Shown in pieces: positions 17,738 to 29,500 of a DNA stretch of 64,000 bases (its first letter is position 1; each line of letters opens with the position of its first letter). Source of the DNA: Lachnospiraceae bacterium (GTDB lineage: Bacteria; Bacillota; Clostridia; Lachnospirales; Lachnospiraceae); assembly GCA_024684085.1 (NCBI GenBank), contig JAIKXM010000019.1, positions 24,395 through 88,394 on the forward strand, written 5' to 3'. The notes under the pieces were generated by a model. The model searched no databases. It saw nothing but the letters and a program-made list of their open reading frames with translations, and was not told the origin of the DNA. Made by a program: the position numbers and the translations under genes.

Positions 17738-17782
17738 ACATAAAATCTCGAATATTCTCTTGTAAAGAGAAAAAATCATCTC

Positions 17783-17834
17783 TTTGAGAACGAAAATTAA
17801 CATTTTGAGAACGATAATTATCTCTTTGAGAACT
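17783..17834. repeat. three tandem copies, 21-bp period
   Basis: TTTGAGAACG begins at 17783 and 17804, and TTTGAGAACT at 17825, so the period is exactly 21 bp. The word before each copy is also similar (CTC or CAT). Located in the 3' flank of the hydratase gene. Confidence 0.75.
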
Positions 17835-17869
17835 GAGTTGCGCGTCTCGCTTCACGAAGATCGTACCTC

Positions 17870-20158
17870 TTATACTCTATTATAATTGATAAGGCAACCG
17901 GCAAGGATTATACGTCTCTCCTCATCTGTCATATCGCCAAGTCTTAAGTCAAAGCCCTTAAGTTCACTGCCCGATACAACGTACGCCTTAATAACCTCAT
18001 CCTTATTCTCAACGGCAGCTCTGATACCGGGAATAAAGAGGTAGTCAAGGTTAGCAAACGGAAGGTCTCCCTCTTCGATAAGGAAAGGAAGCATTCCCCA
18101 GTTGATAAGATTGGATCTGTATCTCTTGGTCGCATATTCATTGGCAATATTAGCCCATCCGCCAAGAACCTTCTGGCATGATGCAGCCTGCTCTCGCGCA
18201 GAACCGTCACCGGGCTTAACTGCGAAGATAGTAGAACCAAAGCCCACATTGCTGTCATCTACTTCGGGATAAGCCTTGACGATGACATCCATCACATCTC
18301 CGAGTCCGTCCACCTCTGCAACAGGATCATTGCCTGCCATAAGTGCCTTCTCAGCCTTCTGGATCTCCTTAGCAAGACCAACATAAGCAGGATCCTTACG
18401 TGAGAGTGTGAACTCTGCAAGTCCAAGAGGGTTAGATCTGAATGAAGAGGTCTCGCCCGAAGGGATCAGTTCATCGGTCGTAGTAACGGGATCATGTATC
18501 TCACTTACAACTCTGAGAACAAGGTTCGAAGGCAATTCTGTCATCTTAGGCCAATCCTTGATATTGGGACCGAACTTGATCTCAACAGAAGGATCAGCAA
18601 CTCCCTTAGAATCAAATACACGATTCTTGTATATATTAGAATCAAAGTAATACTTGTAATCAGTATATTCACCATCGAAGTCGGTAGCAGGTGTAAGATA
18701 ACCCTTATTAGCCGCTGTAGCTGCGATAGATCTTGCATCCATAAGTGCGACGGAAGCAACCTGACCGTTCTGTACCTTAGAACCTTCTCTGTTAGGGAAG
18801 TTACGTGTACTGTGTCTGATAGAGAATGCATTATTGGCAGGAGTATCACCCGCGCCGAAGCAGGGGCCGCAGAATGCTGTCTTAAGGATCGCACCTGTCT
18901 CTAAGAGAGAAGCTGCACAACCGTTCTTCATAAGTTCCATATAAATAGGTGTTGAAGCAGGATATATATTAAGTGTGAACTCATCGGCGCCGATATACTT
19001 GCCCTTAAGGATATCAGCTGCAGCACAGATATTCTCGAATCCACCACCGGCACATCCGGCGATAACACCCTGATCTACATACAGTCTTCCATTTCTGATC
19101 TTATCCTGAAGCGAGAACTCAACGGCATCACCGAAGCTCACCTTCGCTCTCTTCTCAACATCGGCAAGGATATCCTTGAGGTTGGCATTAACTTCCTCGA
19201 TCGTGTATGCATTGCTTGGATGGAAAGGCATTGCGATCATAGGCTTAACCGTAGAGAGATCGATAGTGATCATTCCGTCATAATAAGCCACCTCTCCGGG
19301 ATTGAGTTCGGCATAATCTTCACTTCTTCCGTGAATATCATAGAACTCCTTAATGCGATCATCTGTTGCCCAGATACTTGAGAGACAGGTCGTCTCTGTA
19401 GTCATAACATCTACGCCGATCCTGAAGTCTGCGCTCAGATTCTTAACGCCGGGGCCTACAAACTCAAGCACCTTATTTTTGACATAACCGTTAGCGAATA
19501 CTGCGCCGATAAGTGCAATGGCAACGTCCTGAGGACCAACGCCCTTAACAGGCTCTCCGCTGAGATATACACCGATGACACCGGGTCTGTCTATATCATA
19601 AGTCTGATTCAGAAGCTGCTTAACAAGCTCGGGACCGCCCTCGCCCATAGCCATCGTACCGAGAGCACCGTAACGTGTATGTGAATCCGAACCAAGGATC
19701 ATCCTTCCACCGCCGGCTAACATCTCACGAGCGAACTGATGGATAACTGCCTGGTGAGGGGGAACATACACACCGCCGTACTTCTTGGCGCAGGTAAGAC
19801 CAAACATGTGGTCATCTTCGTTGATCGTACCGCCTACCGCGCAGAGTGAATTGTGGCAGTTGGTAAGTACATAAGGAATAGGGAACTTCTCCATTCCCGA
19901 AGCACGCGCTGTCTGAATGATACCTACGAATGTGATATCGTGGCTGGTAAGCTTGTCGAATCTGATCTTAAGCTTATCCATGTTGTCCGAAGTATTGTGA
20001 GCCTTGAGTATACCGTAAGCGATGGTATTCTCTGCAGCTGCCTTCTCGGTAATATCCTTACCTGTCTTAGCCTTGATGGCTGCTGCTGCCTCGGGGTCGG
20101 CAGGAATGATATCGGTTCCGCCTACAAGATAGGCTCCGCCTTGAGATAATGTTATCAT
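17870..20158 (-). CDS. aconitase-family hydratase
   Basis: A 762-residue [4Fe-4S] (de)hydratase of the aconitase superfamily, closer to the YbhJ-type hydratases than to AcnA or AcnB. Domains 1-3 carry [12 protein letters not shown] (about 156-167) and cluster Cys candidates in [11 protein letters not shown] and [13 protein letters not shown] (CxxC). The swivelling domain 4 has [25 protein letters not shown] sequence and [13 protein letters not shown] (active-site Arg/Ser region). GGAGAATCTACAG precedes the ATG. Substrate is uncertain: citrate/isocitrate or another hydroxy-acid. It stands alone, flanked by hairpins at both ends. Confidence 0.78.
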   Translation of the reverse strand: MITLSQGGAYLVGGTDIIPADPEAAAAIKAKTGKDITEKAAAENTIAYGILKAHNTSDNMDKLKIRFDKLTSHDITFVGIIQTARASGMEKFPIPYVLTNCHNSLCAVGGTINEDDHMFGLTCAKKYGGVYVPPHQAVIHQFAREMLAGGGRMILGSDSHTRYGALGTMAMGEGGPELVKQLLNQTYDIDRPGVIGVYLSGEPVKGVGPQDVAIALIGAVFANGYVKNKVLEFVGPGVKNLSADFRIGVDVMTTETTCLSSIWATDDRIKEFYDIHGRSEDYAELNPGEVAYYDGMITIDLSTVKPMIAMPFHPSNAYTIEEVNANLKDILADVEKRAKVSFGDAVEFSLQDKIRNGRLYVDQGVIAGCAGGGFENICAAADILKGKYIGADEFTLNIYPASTPIYMELMKNGCAASLLETGAILKTAFCGPCFGAGDTPANNAFSIRHSTRNFPNREGSKVQNGQVASVALMDARSIAATAANKGYLTPATDFDGEYTDYKYYFDSNIYKNRVFDSKGVADPSVEIKFGPNIKDWPKMTELPSNLVLRVVSEIHDPVTTTDELIPSGETSSFRSNPLGLAEFTLSRKDPAYVGLAKEIQKAEKALMAGNDPVAEVDGLGDVMDVIVKAYPEVDDSNVGFGSTIFAVKPGDGSAREQAASCQKVLGGWANIANEYATKRYRSNLINWGMLPFLIEEGDLPFANLDYLFIPGIRAAVENKDEVIKAYVVSGSELKGFDLRLGDMTDEERRIILAGCLINYNRV

Positions 20159-20265
20159 CTGTAGATTCTCCTCTTTTTTATTAATATCTTACATAATGTT
20201 ACCGGATGTCCTCTCCGCAACACTGCTTACAGTACTACGTATAAAAGACTCCTTCTATTCATGAC

Positions 20266-20297
20266 AATAGATTGCGGGTAAAAACCCGCAATCTATT
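20266..20297 (-). terminator. 14-bp hairpin between glgP and the hydratase gene
   Basis: AATAGATTGCGGGT / ACCCGCAATCTATT with a 4-nt A loop, perfect pairing. No long T-run follows on either strand, so termination strength is uncertain. Its place 70 nt after the glgP stop fits a terminator. Confidence 0.6.
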
Positions 20298-20314
20298 ATC
20301 AGTATTACAATGTT

Positions 20315-20370
20315 ATTAAGCTTACTATCGACTTAGCATTGAACTATTCATTAAGCTTACTATCGACTTA
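20315..20370. repeat. 35-bp-spaced direct duplication overlapping the glgP stop
   Basis: An exact 21-bp word beginning ATTAAGCTTACT occurs at 20315-20335 and 20350-20370. The second copy includes the glgP stop codon (20368-20370), so the 3' end of the gene's flank has been duplicated. Confidence 0.85.
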
Positions 20371-22872
20371 CTGTTCAGCCTTCTTAGCAGGAAGCTTAAC
20401 CTTGGTAAGATGCCAGATATCATCCACATATTCCTGGATGGTCCTGTCTGAAGAGAACTTACCTGAAGCAGCGACATTGAGCATGGCTGCCTTAGCCCAT
20501 CTCTCTTCGTCTCTGTAGAACTCTTCGATCTTCTGCTGAGCTTCAATATATGATCTGAAATCCTTCAGGATAAAGTACCTGTCGGCTACCTCTGTAGACT
20601 GAGTATTGAGCAGTGAATTATAAGGTATACGGAATCTCTCCGGATCATCCTTGGAATAGAAACCGTTCACTAACTGCATAAGTACTTTTCTTATATCTTC
20701 ATCATTGTTGAAGATCTCCATCGGATCATAACCACCGTTATTCTCATATGCGATAACTTCATCCGAACTCAGTCCAAAAATGACAGCATTGTCACTTCCG
20801 ACCTCTTCAACGATCTCAACGTTGGCACCGTCCATAGTACCGAGAGTGATCGCACCGTTTAACATGAACTTCATGTTACCGGTACCTGATGCTTCCTTAC
20901 TTGCTGTAGATATCTGCTCTGATACATCAGCTGCCGCGAAGATTATCTCCGCATTGGATACACGGTAGTTCTCGATGAATACGACCTTGATCTTACCGTT
21001 GATGGACTCATCATTATTGATAACATCAGCAACCGAATTGATCAGCTTAATGGTCAGCTTGGCATTCTTATATCCTGCCGCAGCCTTTGCTCCGAAGATA
21101 AATGTTCTCGGATACATATCGATCTCGGGATGCTCCTTGATCTGATTGTAGAGATACATTACATGAAGTATATTGAGAAGCTGTCTCTTATATTCATGAA
21201 GTCTCTTAACCTGTACATCAAATATTGAATTGGGATCGATCTCGATTCCGTTGTGTTCCTTCACATAATTGGCCAGACGCACCTTATTCTGATACTTGAT
21301 AGCCATGAACTGTTCTCTGGCTGTCTTATCGCTTGCGTAAGCCTTGATCTTGCTGATCCTTGAGAGATCTGTTACCCAACCGTCGCCGATCCTCTCCGTG
21401 ATCCAGTCAGCAAGAAGAGGATTGCCGTGAAGAAGGAATCTTCTCTGTGTGATACCATTAGTCTTGTTATTGAACTTCTCAGGATACATCTCATAGAAAT
21501 CACGCAATTCCTGATTCTTAAGTATCTCGGTATGAAGTCTTGCAACACCGTTAACGGAATACCCGGCAACAATGGCAAGATTGGCCATCTTAACCTGTCC
21601 GTCATAGATGATAGCCATCTTACGGATCTTCTCATCCTTAAGTTCCTGATCGTAACCGTACTTAGCCTCTATCTCAATAATGAATCTTCTGTTGATCTCT
21701 TCCACGATCTGGTATATACGGGGAAGAAGTCTTGAGAAGAGCTCGATAGGCCATTTCTCCAATGCCTCTGCCATAATCGTATGGTTGGTATATGCACAGG
21801 TCTTGGTAGTTACTGCCCAGGCCTCATCCCATTCAAGGCCGTAGTCATCCATAAGGATACGCATAAGCTCTGCTACGGCAACCGTAGGATGTGTATCATT
21901 CAGCTGGAATGTAGCCTTCTCATGGAAGTTCCTGATATCATTATGTGTACGCATATACTTCGAAACCGCTTCCTGAACCGAAGCTGATATGAAGAAGTAC
22001 TGCTGCTTAAGTCTGAGTTCCTTACCTGCGTAGTGGTTATCATTGGGATACAGTACCTCGGTAATATTGCGGGCAAGATTCTCCTGCTCAACCGCTTTCT
22101 GATAATCACCCTTATCAAAGGAATCAAGCTGGAAGCACATAACAGGCTCTGAGTCCCAGATCCTTAATGTGTTAACTATGCCGTTACCGTAACCTACAAT
22201 GGGAATATCATAGGGAACAGCCTTAACTGACTGATAATTCTCCTGCTTGAAGACATTCTTACCGTTCTCATCCTGATATACATTGATATATCCGCCGAAC
22301 TTAACTTCCTTGGTATATTCGGGTCTGGGAAGTTCAAAAGGATTGTTGGTATCCAACCAGTTATCCGGCACTTCCACCTGATAACCGTCTCTTATCTCCT
22401 GCTTGAACATACCGTAGTGATATCTGATACCGCAACCGTATGCCGGATATCCGAGAGTAGCAAGCGAATCAAGGAAACATGCGGCAAGACGTCCGAGACC
22501 GCCGTTACCCAATGCTGCATCGGGTTCCTGATCCTCTATAACATTGATATCCAGACCAAGCTCCTCAAGACATTCCTTAACATCATTATAGGCCTGAAGA
22601 TTGATAAGATTGTTACCGAAAGCTCTTCCCATAAGGAATTCCATCGACATATAGTATACGATCTTAGGATCTTTCTTCTCATATTCCCTCTGGGTATCTA
22701 TCCAGTGGTCGATGATCGCATCCTTGATCGCATAACCTGCTGCCTGGAATATCTCCTGCATGCTGGCCTCTTTAATACTCTTACGATAAAGGGTCTTAAC
22801 ATTGTAGAGCACACTTCTCTTGAATAACTCTCTGTCAAAACTTAATTTACTCTTTGTACTTTTAGCTGCCAT
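20368..22872 (-). CDS. glgP: glycogen/maltodextrin phosphorylase
   Basis: PLP enzyme releasing glucose-1-phosphate from alpha-1,4-glucan ends. 834 residues, the full family length. Motifs: ALGNGGLGRLAACF (about 122-135), the active-site region HYAGKELRLKQQYFF, FIFGAKAAAGY, and the PLP-lysine segment EASGTGNMKFMLNG. The ATG follows GGGAGG with 6-nt spacing. The glycogen synthesis genes glgC and glgD lie about 9 kb upstream on the same strand but not in this transcript. Confidence 0.97.
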   Translation of the reverse strand: MAAKSTKSKLSFDRELFKRSVLYNVKTLYRKSIKEASMQEIFQAAGYAIKDAIIDHWIDTQREYEKKDPKIVYYMSMEFLMGRAFGNNLINLQAYNDVKECLEELGLDINVIEDQEPDAALGNGGLGRLAACFLDSLATLGYPAYGCGIRYHYGMFKQEIRDGYQVEVPDNWLDTNNPFELPRPEYTKEVKFGGYINVYQDENGKNVFKQENYQSVKAVPYDIPIVGYGNGIVNTLRIWDSEPVMCFQLDSFDKGDYQKAVEQENLARNITEVLYPNDNHYAGKELRLKQQYFFISASVQEAVSKYMRTHNDIRNFHEKATFQLNDTHPTVAVAELMRILMDDYGLEWDEAWAVTTKTCAYTNHTIMAEALEKWPIELFSRLLPRIYQIVEEINRRFIIEIEAKYGYDQELKDEKIRKMAIIYDGQVKMANLAIVAGYSVNGVARLHTEILKNQELRDFYEMYPEKFNNKTNGITQRRFLLHGNPLLADWITERIGDGWVTDLSRISKIKAYASDKTAREQFMAIKYQNKVRLANYVKEHNGIEIDPNSIFDVQVKRLHEYKRQLLNILHVMYLYNQIKEHPEIDMYPRTFIFGAKAAAGYKNAKLTIKLINSVADVINNDESINGKIKVVFIENYRVSNAEIIFAAADVSEQISTASKEASGTGNMKFMLNGAITLGTMDGANVEIVEEVGSDNAVIFGLSSDEVIAYENNGGYDPMEIFNNDEDIRKVLMQLVNGFYSKDDPERFRIPYNSLLNTQSTEVADRYFILKDFRSYIEAQQKIEEFYRDEERWAKAAMLNVAASGKFSSDRTIQEYVDDIWHLTKVKLPAKKAEQ

Positions 22873-22910
22873 AAAAGTCCTCCCGCCGTTTGATTTAAGT
22901 CCCCAATTTT

Positions 22911-25900
22911 TTATATCTTCTCAATACAGATGGTCACATTCTCACCGTTGACATTCCATTCCTTCTTAACTGCCCCTTCAGTCTCGAAATCGAATCCGGT
23001 TGCAAGAACTTTATCAGCGATCGCCTTCTCATTGGCTTTCACAACACCGGCAAGCTTATCGTTACCGAGAATAGATACCTTAATATGATCCATGACCTCA
23101 AAACCGGCTTCTTTTCTCATCGTCTGGATCTTACTGATGATCTCATTGACGTTACCCTCTTCAAGAAGCTCTTCGCTGAGTGTGGTATCGAGTACAACTG
23201 TCATCTTATTGTCAGCTTCCGTTACATAGCCTTCCTTCTGGACCATTGTGATCAGAAGATCTTCTTCTGTAAGTCTGATCTCTTCACCGCTATCTTCGAA
23301 TACAAGAGCACCCTTCTCATTAAGCTCATCCATTGCATTATTACCGTCAAGAGAAGCAAGAGTCTTCTGAATGAAGCCCATATGCTTACCGTACTTGGGT
23401 CCTACGGTCTTAAGCTGAGGCTTGAATGTATAAGTTGTGAAATCTCTTACATCTGCCGAGAAGGTGATATTCTTAACATTAAGCTCGTCTGTGATTATTG
23501 CCTTATAGAAGTCATCAAGTTCAGCTTCAGCCTTAACATACATCTGTCCGATAGGCTGTCTGTTCTTGATATTGGCGGTATTACGGCAGGCTCTGCCCAT
23601 TACTACCACCTTCATAACTTCTTCCATCTTATCCTCAAGAGTCCTATCGATCATTCCCTTGTCTACTACAGGGAAGTCACACAGATGGATGGAGATCGGA
23701 GCATCCTTATCAACGGAACAAACAAGGTTACGATAGATCTCTTCTGCCATGAACGGGATCATGGGAGCCGCAGCCTTACATACCGTTACCAAAGCCGTGT
23801 ACAGGGTCATGTAAGCATTGATCTTATCCTGCTCCATTCCCTTAGCCCAGAAACGCTCACGTCCGCGTCTTACATACCAGTTACTCATCTCATCCACGAA
23901 CTCCTGAAGAGTTCTTGCCGCTTCAGGGATGCGGTAATTATCAAGGTTATTATCTACATCGGCTACCATTGAGTTCATCTTGGATAAGAGCCACTTGTCC
24001 ATGATCGGCAGCTTATCGTACTCAAGAGTATACTTAGTAGGATCAAATTCATCGATATTGGCGTAGAGTACGAAGAATGCATATGTATTCCACAGAGTAC
24101 CCATGAACTTACGCTGCCCTTCCACAACCGCTCCGCTGTGGAATCTGTTAGGAAGCCAGGGTGCTGAATTGATATAGAAATACCATCTTATTGCATCCGC
24201 GCCGTAAGTCCTTAAAGCATCAAAAGGATCTACCGCATTACCCTTAGACTTACTCATCTTCTGACCGTTCTCATCCTGAACAAGGCCAAGAACGATTACA
24301 TTCTCATAAGGAGCCTTGTTGAACAGCAATGTCGACTCAGCCATAAGTGAATGGAACCATCCTCTTGTCTGATCGACTGCCTCTGAGATGAACTGTGCAG
24401 GGAACTGCTTCTCAAAGAGTTCCTTATTCTCAAAAGGATAATGATGCTGTGCAAAAGGCATCGCACCTGAATCGAACCAACAGTCTATAACTTCGGGCAC
24501 TCTCTTCATTGTGCCGCCGCACTTCTCACACTTAAGTGTAACTTCATCGATATAAGGTCTGTGGAGCTCCACCTTGGCTGCATCGGGATTGCCGCTCTTC
24601 TCGGCAAGCTCTTCTCTTGAACCGATACACTCTCTGTTACCGCACTCACACTCCCAGATATTAAGAGGAGTTCCCCAGTATCTGTTACGTGAGATAGCCC
24701 AGTCCTGAATATTCTCAAGCCAGTTACCGAAACGTCCCTTACCGATGGATTCCGGTATCCAGTTAACTGTATTATTGTTACGGATAAGATCGTCTCTTAC
24801 CGCTGTTTCCTTGATGTACCATGACTCTCTTGCATAGTAGATAAGAGGAGTATCACATCTCCAGCAGTGAGGATACTCATGCTCGAACTTGGGTGCTGCG
24901 AACAGGAGCTTCCTTGCATCGAGGTCTTTCAATACCTCAGGGTCGGCTTTTTTTACAAAAAGACCTGCAAAAGGAGTCTCGGCGGTCATCTCGCCCTTGC
25001 CGTCAACGAACTGAACAAAAGGAAGATCATATCTGCCACCTACAACGGCATCATCCTCACCGAAGGCGGGAGCTATATGTACGATACCTGTACCGTCTGA
25101 CATTGTAACGTAATCATCACAGGTAACGAAGAAGCCCTTCTTGCCCTGCTTGTCTGCAACCTCTCTCGCACACTCAAAAAGAGGCTCATATTCACGATGC
25201 TCAAGGTCGATTCCCTTATACTCTTCAAGGATCTCATAAGCGGGAGCATCTTCTGTGGCAAGGCTTCCGAGAACAGTATCAAGAAGCGCCTTGGCCATAT
25301 AATATGTATATCCGTCTGCTGCCTTAACCTTGCAGTAGCTCTCCTCGGGATTCATACAGAGAGCAACGTTGGAAGGAAGAGTCCAAGGTGTTGTTGTCCA
25401 TGCAAGGAAGTAAGCATCCTCGCCTACACACTTAAAACGAACGATAGCCGAACGTTCCTTAACAGTCTTGTAACCCTGTGAAACCTCAGCTGTCGAAAGA
25501 GGAGTTCCGCATCTCGGACAATAGGGAACGATCTTGAATCCCTTATAGAGAAGGCCCTTATCCCAGATCTCCTTAAGCGCCCACCACTCTGACTCGATAT
25601 AATCATCATGATAAGTAACATAGGGATCATCCATATCAGCCCAGAAACCTACTGTTCCCGAGAAATCCTCCCACATTCCCTTATATTTCCAAACAGACTC
25701 CTTACATTTATCAATGAAAGGCTCCATTCCGTACTCTTCGATCTGTTCCTTACCGTTCAGCTGAAGCATCTTCTCCACCTCAAGCTCAACAGGAAGACCG
25801 TGTGTATCCCAACCGGCCTTACGAGGCACGTAATATCCCTTCATTGTACGATATCTGGGAATCATATCCTTAATGACACGTGTAAGCACGTGACCTATAT

Positions 25901-26063
25901 GAGGCTTGCCGTTAGCGGTCGGAGGTCCGTCATAAAAAGTGTAAGTCTCGCACTTCTCACGCTGCTCCATACTCTTACGGAAGATATCCTGCTCATTCCA
26001 AAATTCAAGAGTCTTTTTCTCTCTGTCAACAAAGTTCAGATTACTGTCAACCGGATTGTACAT
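22911..26063 (-). CDS. ileS: isoleucyl-tRNA synthetase (IleRS2-type)
   Basis: Charges tRNA-Ile; class I synthetase with an editing (CP1) domain. The ATG at 26063 (1050 residues) is preferred over 26102, because AAAGGAT precedes it and the protein then begins MYNPVDSNLNFVDREKK as family members do. HIGH motif: PPTANGKPHIGHVLTR. KMSKS motif: GQKMSKSKGN. GWDTHGLPVE, with Thr where the common bacterial type has Cys, plus the 1050-residue length, point to the eukaryote-like IleRS2 class, whose members are often naturally mupirocin-tolerant. A CxC...C / CxxC zinc-type cluster occurs in WECECGNREC and KCEKCGG. I saw no T-box upstream. Confidence 0.95.
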   Translation of the reverse strand: MYNPVDSNLNFVDREKKTLEFWNEQDIFRKSMEQREKCETYTFYDGPPTANGKPHIGHVLTRVIKDMIPRYRTMKGYYVPRKAGWDTHGLPVELEVEKMLQLNGKEQIEEYGMEPFIDKCKESVWKYKGMWEDFSGTVGFWADMDDPYVTYHDDYIESEWWALKEIWDKGLLYKGFKIVPYCPRCGTPLSTAEVSQGYKTVKERSAIVRFKCVGEDAYFLAWTTTPWTLPSNVALCMNPEESYCKVKAADGYTYYMAKALLDTVLGSLATEDAPAYEILEEYKGIDLEHREYEPLFECAREVADKQGKKGFFVTCDDYVTMSDGTGIVHIAPAFGEDDAVVGGRYDLPFVQFVDGKGEMTAETPFAGLFVKKADPEVLKDLDARKLLFAAPKFEHEYPHCWRCDTPLIYYARESWYIKETAVRDDLIRNNNTVNWIPESIGKGRFGNWLENIQDWAISRNRYWGTPLNIWECECGNRECIGSREELAEKSGNPDAAKVELHRPYIDEVTLKCEKCGGTMKRVPEVIDCWFDSGAMPFAQHHYPFENKELFEKQFPAQFISEAVDQTRGWFHSLMAESTLLFNKAPYENVIVLGLVQDENGQKMSKSKGNAVDPFDALRTYGADAIRWYFYINSAPWLPNRFHSGAVVEGQRKFMGTLWNTYAFFVLYANIDEFDPTKYTLEYDKLPIMDKWLLSKMNSMVADVDNNLDNYRIPEAARTLQEFVDEMSNWYVRRGRERFWAKGMEQDKINAYMTLYTALVTVCKAAAPMIPFMAEEIYRNLVCSVDKDAPISIHLCDFPVVDKGMIDRTLEDKMEEVMKVVVMGRACRNTANIKNRQPIGQMYVKAEAELDDFYKAIITDELNVKNITFSADVRDFTTYTFKPQLKTVGPKYGKHMGFIQKTLASLDGNNAMDELNEKGALVFEDSGEEIRLTEEDLLITMVQKEGYVTEADNKMTVVLDTTLSEELLEEGNVNEIISKIQTMRKEAGFEVMDHIKVSILGNDKLAGVVKANEKAIADKVLATGFDFETEGAVKKEWNVNGENVTICIEKI

Positions 26064-26185
26064 TTTCTTTGTATCCTTTCCATATACCTTCTTCAATCTC
26101 ATCGATCTCAGATTATAATCAGTCTATTTTAACACATGCCCGTGCAAAAATCCATACACTTAGGTCTTCTCCGCCTTCCATATTG

Positions 26186-26386
26186 CCAAAATAGTTACTG
26201 TTCACAGGTGTCTGTCCGCTACAGGAAATATATTCACCGAAACGGCGCTCTCGCTCCGATGTGAGCGTAGCGGACACTAAGCTCGGCTTTGCCTCGCTAA
26301 GTGCCGACGCCCACATAGGCGTTCCTGTGAATATATTTCCTGTGGCTATTTACAAAAACACGGGTGTGAACAGTAACCCAAAATAG
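26186..26386. mobile_element. MITE-like structured inverted-repeat element
   Basis: Nine-bp direct repeats CCAAAATAG (26186-26194, 26378-26386) flank an element of about 182 bp. Its ends are exact inverted repeats GTTACTGTTCACA (26194-26206) and TGTGAACAGTAAC (26365-26377). Inside, a second perfect 17-bp inverted pair (ACAGGAAATATATTCAC at 26221-26237, complement at 26327-26343) encloses G+C-rich hairpins such as ACGCC-N6-GGCGT. It has no coding capacity. Terminal inverted repeats plus a flanking direct repeat fit a non-autonomous transposon, but a single copy in the window cannot prove mobility. It separates mfd from ileS. The remainder of the gap (26387-26566) holds a small TCCGG-N5-CCGGA hairpin and no gene. 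Confidence 0.6.
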
Positions 26387-26566
26387 CTTCCGGCTTTACC
26401 GGATTCCCCTATTTTAAAAACTCCGTTTCTGACATAGATATGCGAGTTCTGACCAAATTTAAAGAATGAATAATTCCTTATGATATAGATTAAAAATGAC
26501 GGCTTTTCCACAAATCTATACTCCTTATCACACCTTTATGATCGCAGCTTAAAGCCGGTCGTCATG

Positions 26567-29500
26567 CTACAGCAGAATCTTCTGCATCTCCTCGATGACC
26601 TCTCCCGTCTTCTCGATAAGCGTACGTTCATTTATGACACTCATGTCACTTACCGGATACTTCATCCTGAAGTATGGTTCACCCTTGGTCACAAGATCGA
26701 AGCCCTTGCCCATAGTGATCATTAGATCGGGGATCTTATCCACCTTGATCGCGGCATCCCGGCGCATGGTGAACCTGATCTCACCGCGACCGCCCTTGAT
26801 ATCAGCAATATACACCTTCGCAGCCTTAGCCTTCATAAGTGCTATCTTAAGCAGATTATCGGCACTATCCGGAAGTTTACCGAAACGATCCTTAAGCTCT
26901 CCTCTCATGTCATCGGCTTCGGCATCCGTCTCGATGGAAGCGATCCTCTTATAGATCTCAAGCTTCTGCATCTCATTCACAATATAATCAGCAGGAATGA
27001 ATGCATCAACATCAAGGTCTATCTGCGTGCCCTCTTCTTCGGAATCTACCGCCTCTCCCTTGAGACGCATGACTGCTTCATTGAGCATCTTGCAGTACAT
27101 ATCATAACCGACAGCTTCCATATGTCCGTGCTGCTTCCTGCCAAGGAGATTGCCGGCTCCTCTTATCTCAAGATCCCTGAGTGCTATCCTGAATCCCGAG
27201 CCCAGATCCGTGAACTCTTTTATGGCTTCGAGCCTCTTCTCAGCCACTTCTTTAAGCATATAATCGCGCTTATACATTAAGAAAGCATAAGCGGTCCGCG
27301 TAGACCTTCCCACTCGACCCCTGAGCTGATACAGCTGTGACAGGCCGAACTTATCCGAATCATGGATGATGATCGTATTGACATTGGAGATATCCAGTCC
27401 TGTCTCAATTATCGTAGTGGACACAAGAACATCGATCTCTCCGTTTACGAAATCATACATTATCCTCTCAAGCTCATTCTCCTTCATCTGACCATGCGCA
27501 TAAGACACATTGGCCTCCGGAACGAGCTTCCCGATAATGGATGCGATATCCGCAATATTGCTCACCTTATTATATACGTAATAGACCTGTCCGCCTCTTG
27601 ATATCTCTCTTACAATGGCCTCTCTGACCATCTCCTCATTATACTCGCAGACAAAAGTCTGTATAGGCATTCTCTCTCCCGGCGGTTCCTCGAGCACACT
27701 CATATCACGTATGCCCACAAGCGACATGTGAAGCGTTCTCGGGATCGGCGTAGCCGACAGCGTCAGTACATCAACCTCTTCCTTGAGGGTCTTCAGTTTC
27801 TCCTTATGAGTCACGCCAAAACGCTGTTCCTCATCCACCACGAGAAGCCCCAGATCCTTATATACAACATCCTTGGACAGAAGCCTGTGAGTACCGATAA
27901 CGATATCCACCATTCCCTTTTTCAGATCTTCGATGACCTTCTTCTGTTCCGATGCCGTCCTGAATCGCGACAACATCTCAACTCTGATAGGGAAGTCCTT
28001 CATCCTGTCCTTGAAGGTATTATAATGCTGTCCCGCAAGAATGGTCGTAGGCACAAGTACCGCCACCTGCTTGCCATCTGATACCGCTTTAAAAGCAGCC
28101 CTGAGAGCGATCTCGGTCTTACCGTAACCCACGTCTCCGCAGATAAGTCTGTCCATTATCTTATCGCTCTCCATATCGCGCTTGGTATCCGCAACAGCCT
28201 CTAACTGATCAGCCGTCTCCTCATACGGGAACAGCTCCTCGAACTCCTGCTGCCATACCGTATCCGGTCCGAAGACAAAGCCCTTCTTAGCCCGCCTTGC
28301 CGCATACAGATTCACCAGATCTTCCGCAACGATCTCAACAGCTTCCCTAACCTTCTGCTTGGTGTTGACCCATTCCTTGCTTCCCAATTTGTTCAGCTTA
28401 GGCTTATGCTCGGTATCAACGGAAGCATACTTCTGAATGGCATCAAGCCCGGTCGCGAGAATATACAGATTGCCCCCGTCCCTGTACTCGATCTTCAGAT
28501 AATCTTTGGTGACCTTATCCACCTCAACCTTCTCGATACCCTTATACACACCGAGGCCGTGAGTCTCATGGACCACATAATCACCCACATGCAGCTCATT
28601 AAAGTCACTTATACCCCTGCCCTTATATGAGCTCTTGGGCTTTTTCTTCTTATCTGAAGAACCGAAGATATCACTCTCTGATATGACAACATACTTAAGC
28701 AACGGATACTCAAATCCCTTAAGCGCATTGCCGTACATACACACGACTTCCCTCGGCTGATTCTCCCTCATGGGATCTTCCGTATATACAGCTGTAAAAT
28801 CGCGGTCTCTCAGTTCTCCGGCAAGTCTTTTCGCTCTTGTACGAGATCCTGATAACAACAGTATCCTGTATTCTCTCTTCCTGTACATCTCAAGATCTTT
28901 TACAAGCATCTCGAAATTATTCTTATAAGTGGAGATACTCTTAACCGTTATCTCCGCCTTGAGTCCCGGCTTGATAAGCCCCTTCCTGTTCTCAAGTGTC
29001 GACAGCTGTAACAGCGGATAACGCTGGCAACGCGCGTTAGTCTCCTCCTTGCTCATCAGAAGCTTCATCTGCGTGGGTATGATATAGCCCTTCTCCAGAC
29101 GATTCTTCATGCTGTCCGCGAACTCGAAGCTTACAGCATCCACATGCTCACTGACCCTTGCCGGCTCATCTATAACGATCATCGTCTTCCTGTCGGCAAA
29201 ATAATCCGTAAGGCTGCAAGTATCCGGATAGAAGAAATGTATATAACTCTCCAGATTGGTCATTCGCCCAAGTTCCAGAATGTCCTGTTCCAGAGTCTTC
29301 ATCGCCGTTTCAAGCCTGTGGGCTTCGTCACCCTTAAGCGCATCCCTTAGCTTCTTAACGCTTGCCTTGCCCTCTTTGGTGATAGCCTTCATGCCGGCTC
29401 TCAACTTATCCTCATCCAGTATAAGCTCACTTGCGGGAAAAACAGCGAGCGATTCAAGATTCTCTATCGAACGCTGTGTATATATGTCAAAAGTCCTCAT

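Noticed and set aside
26119..26316. Minus-strand frame inside the inverted-repeat element
   Set aside because: Composed of the repeat arms and hairpins; no start signal.
26064..26566. T-box riboswitch upstream of ileS
   Set aside because: Expected in many Firmicutes, but I find no AGGGTGGNACCGCG-like sequence on the minus strand; the gap is filled by the inverted-repeat element.
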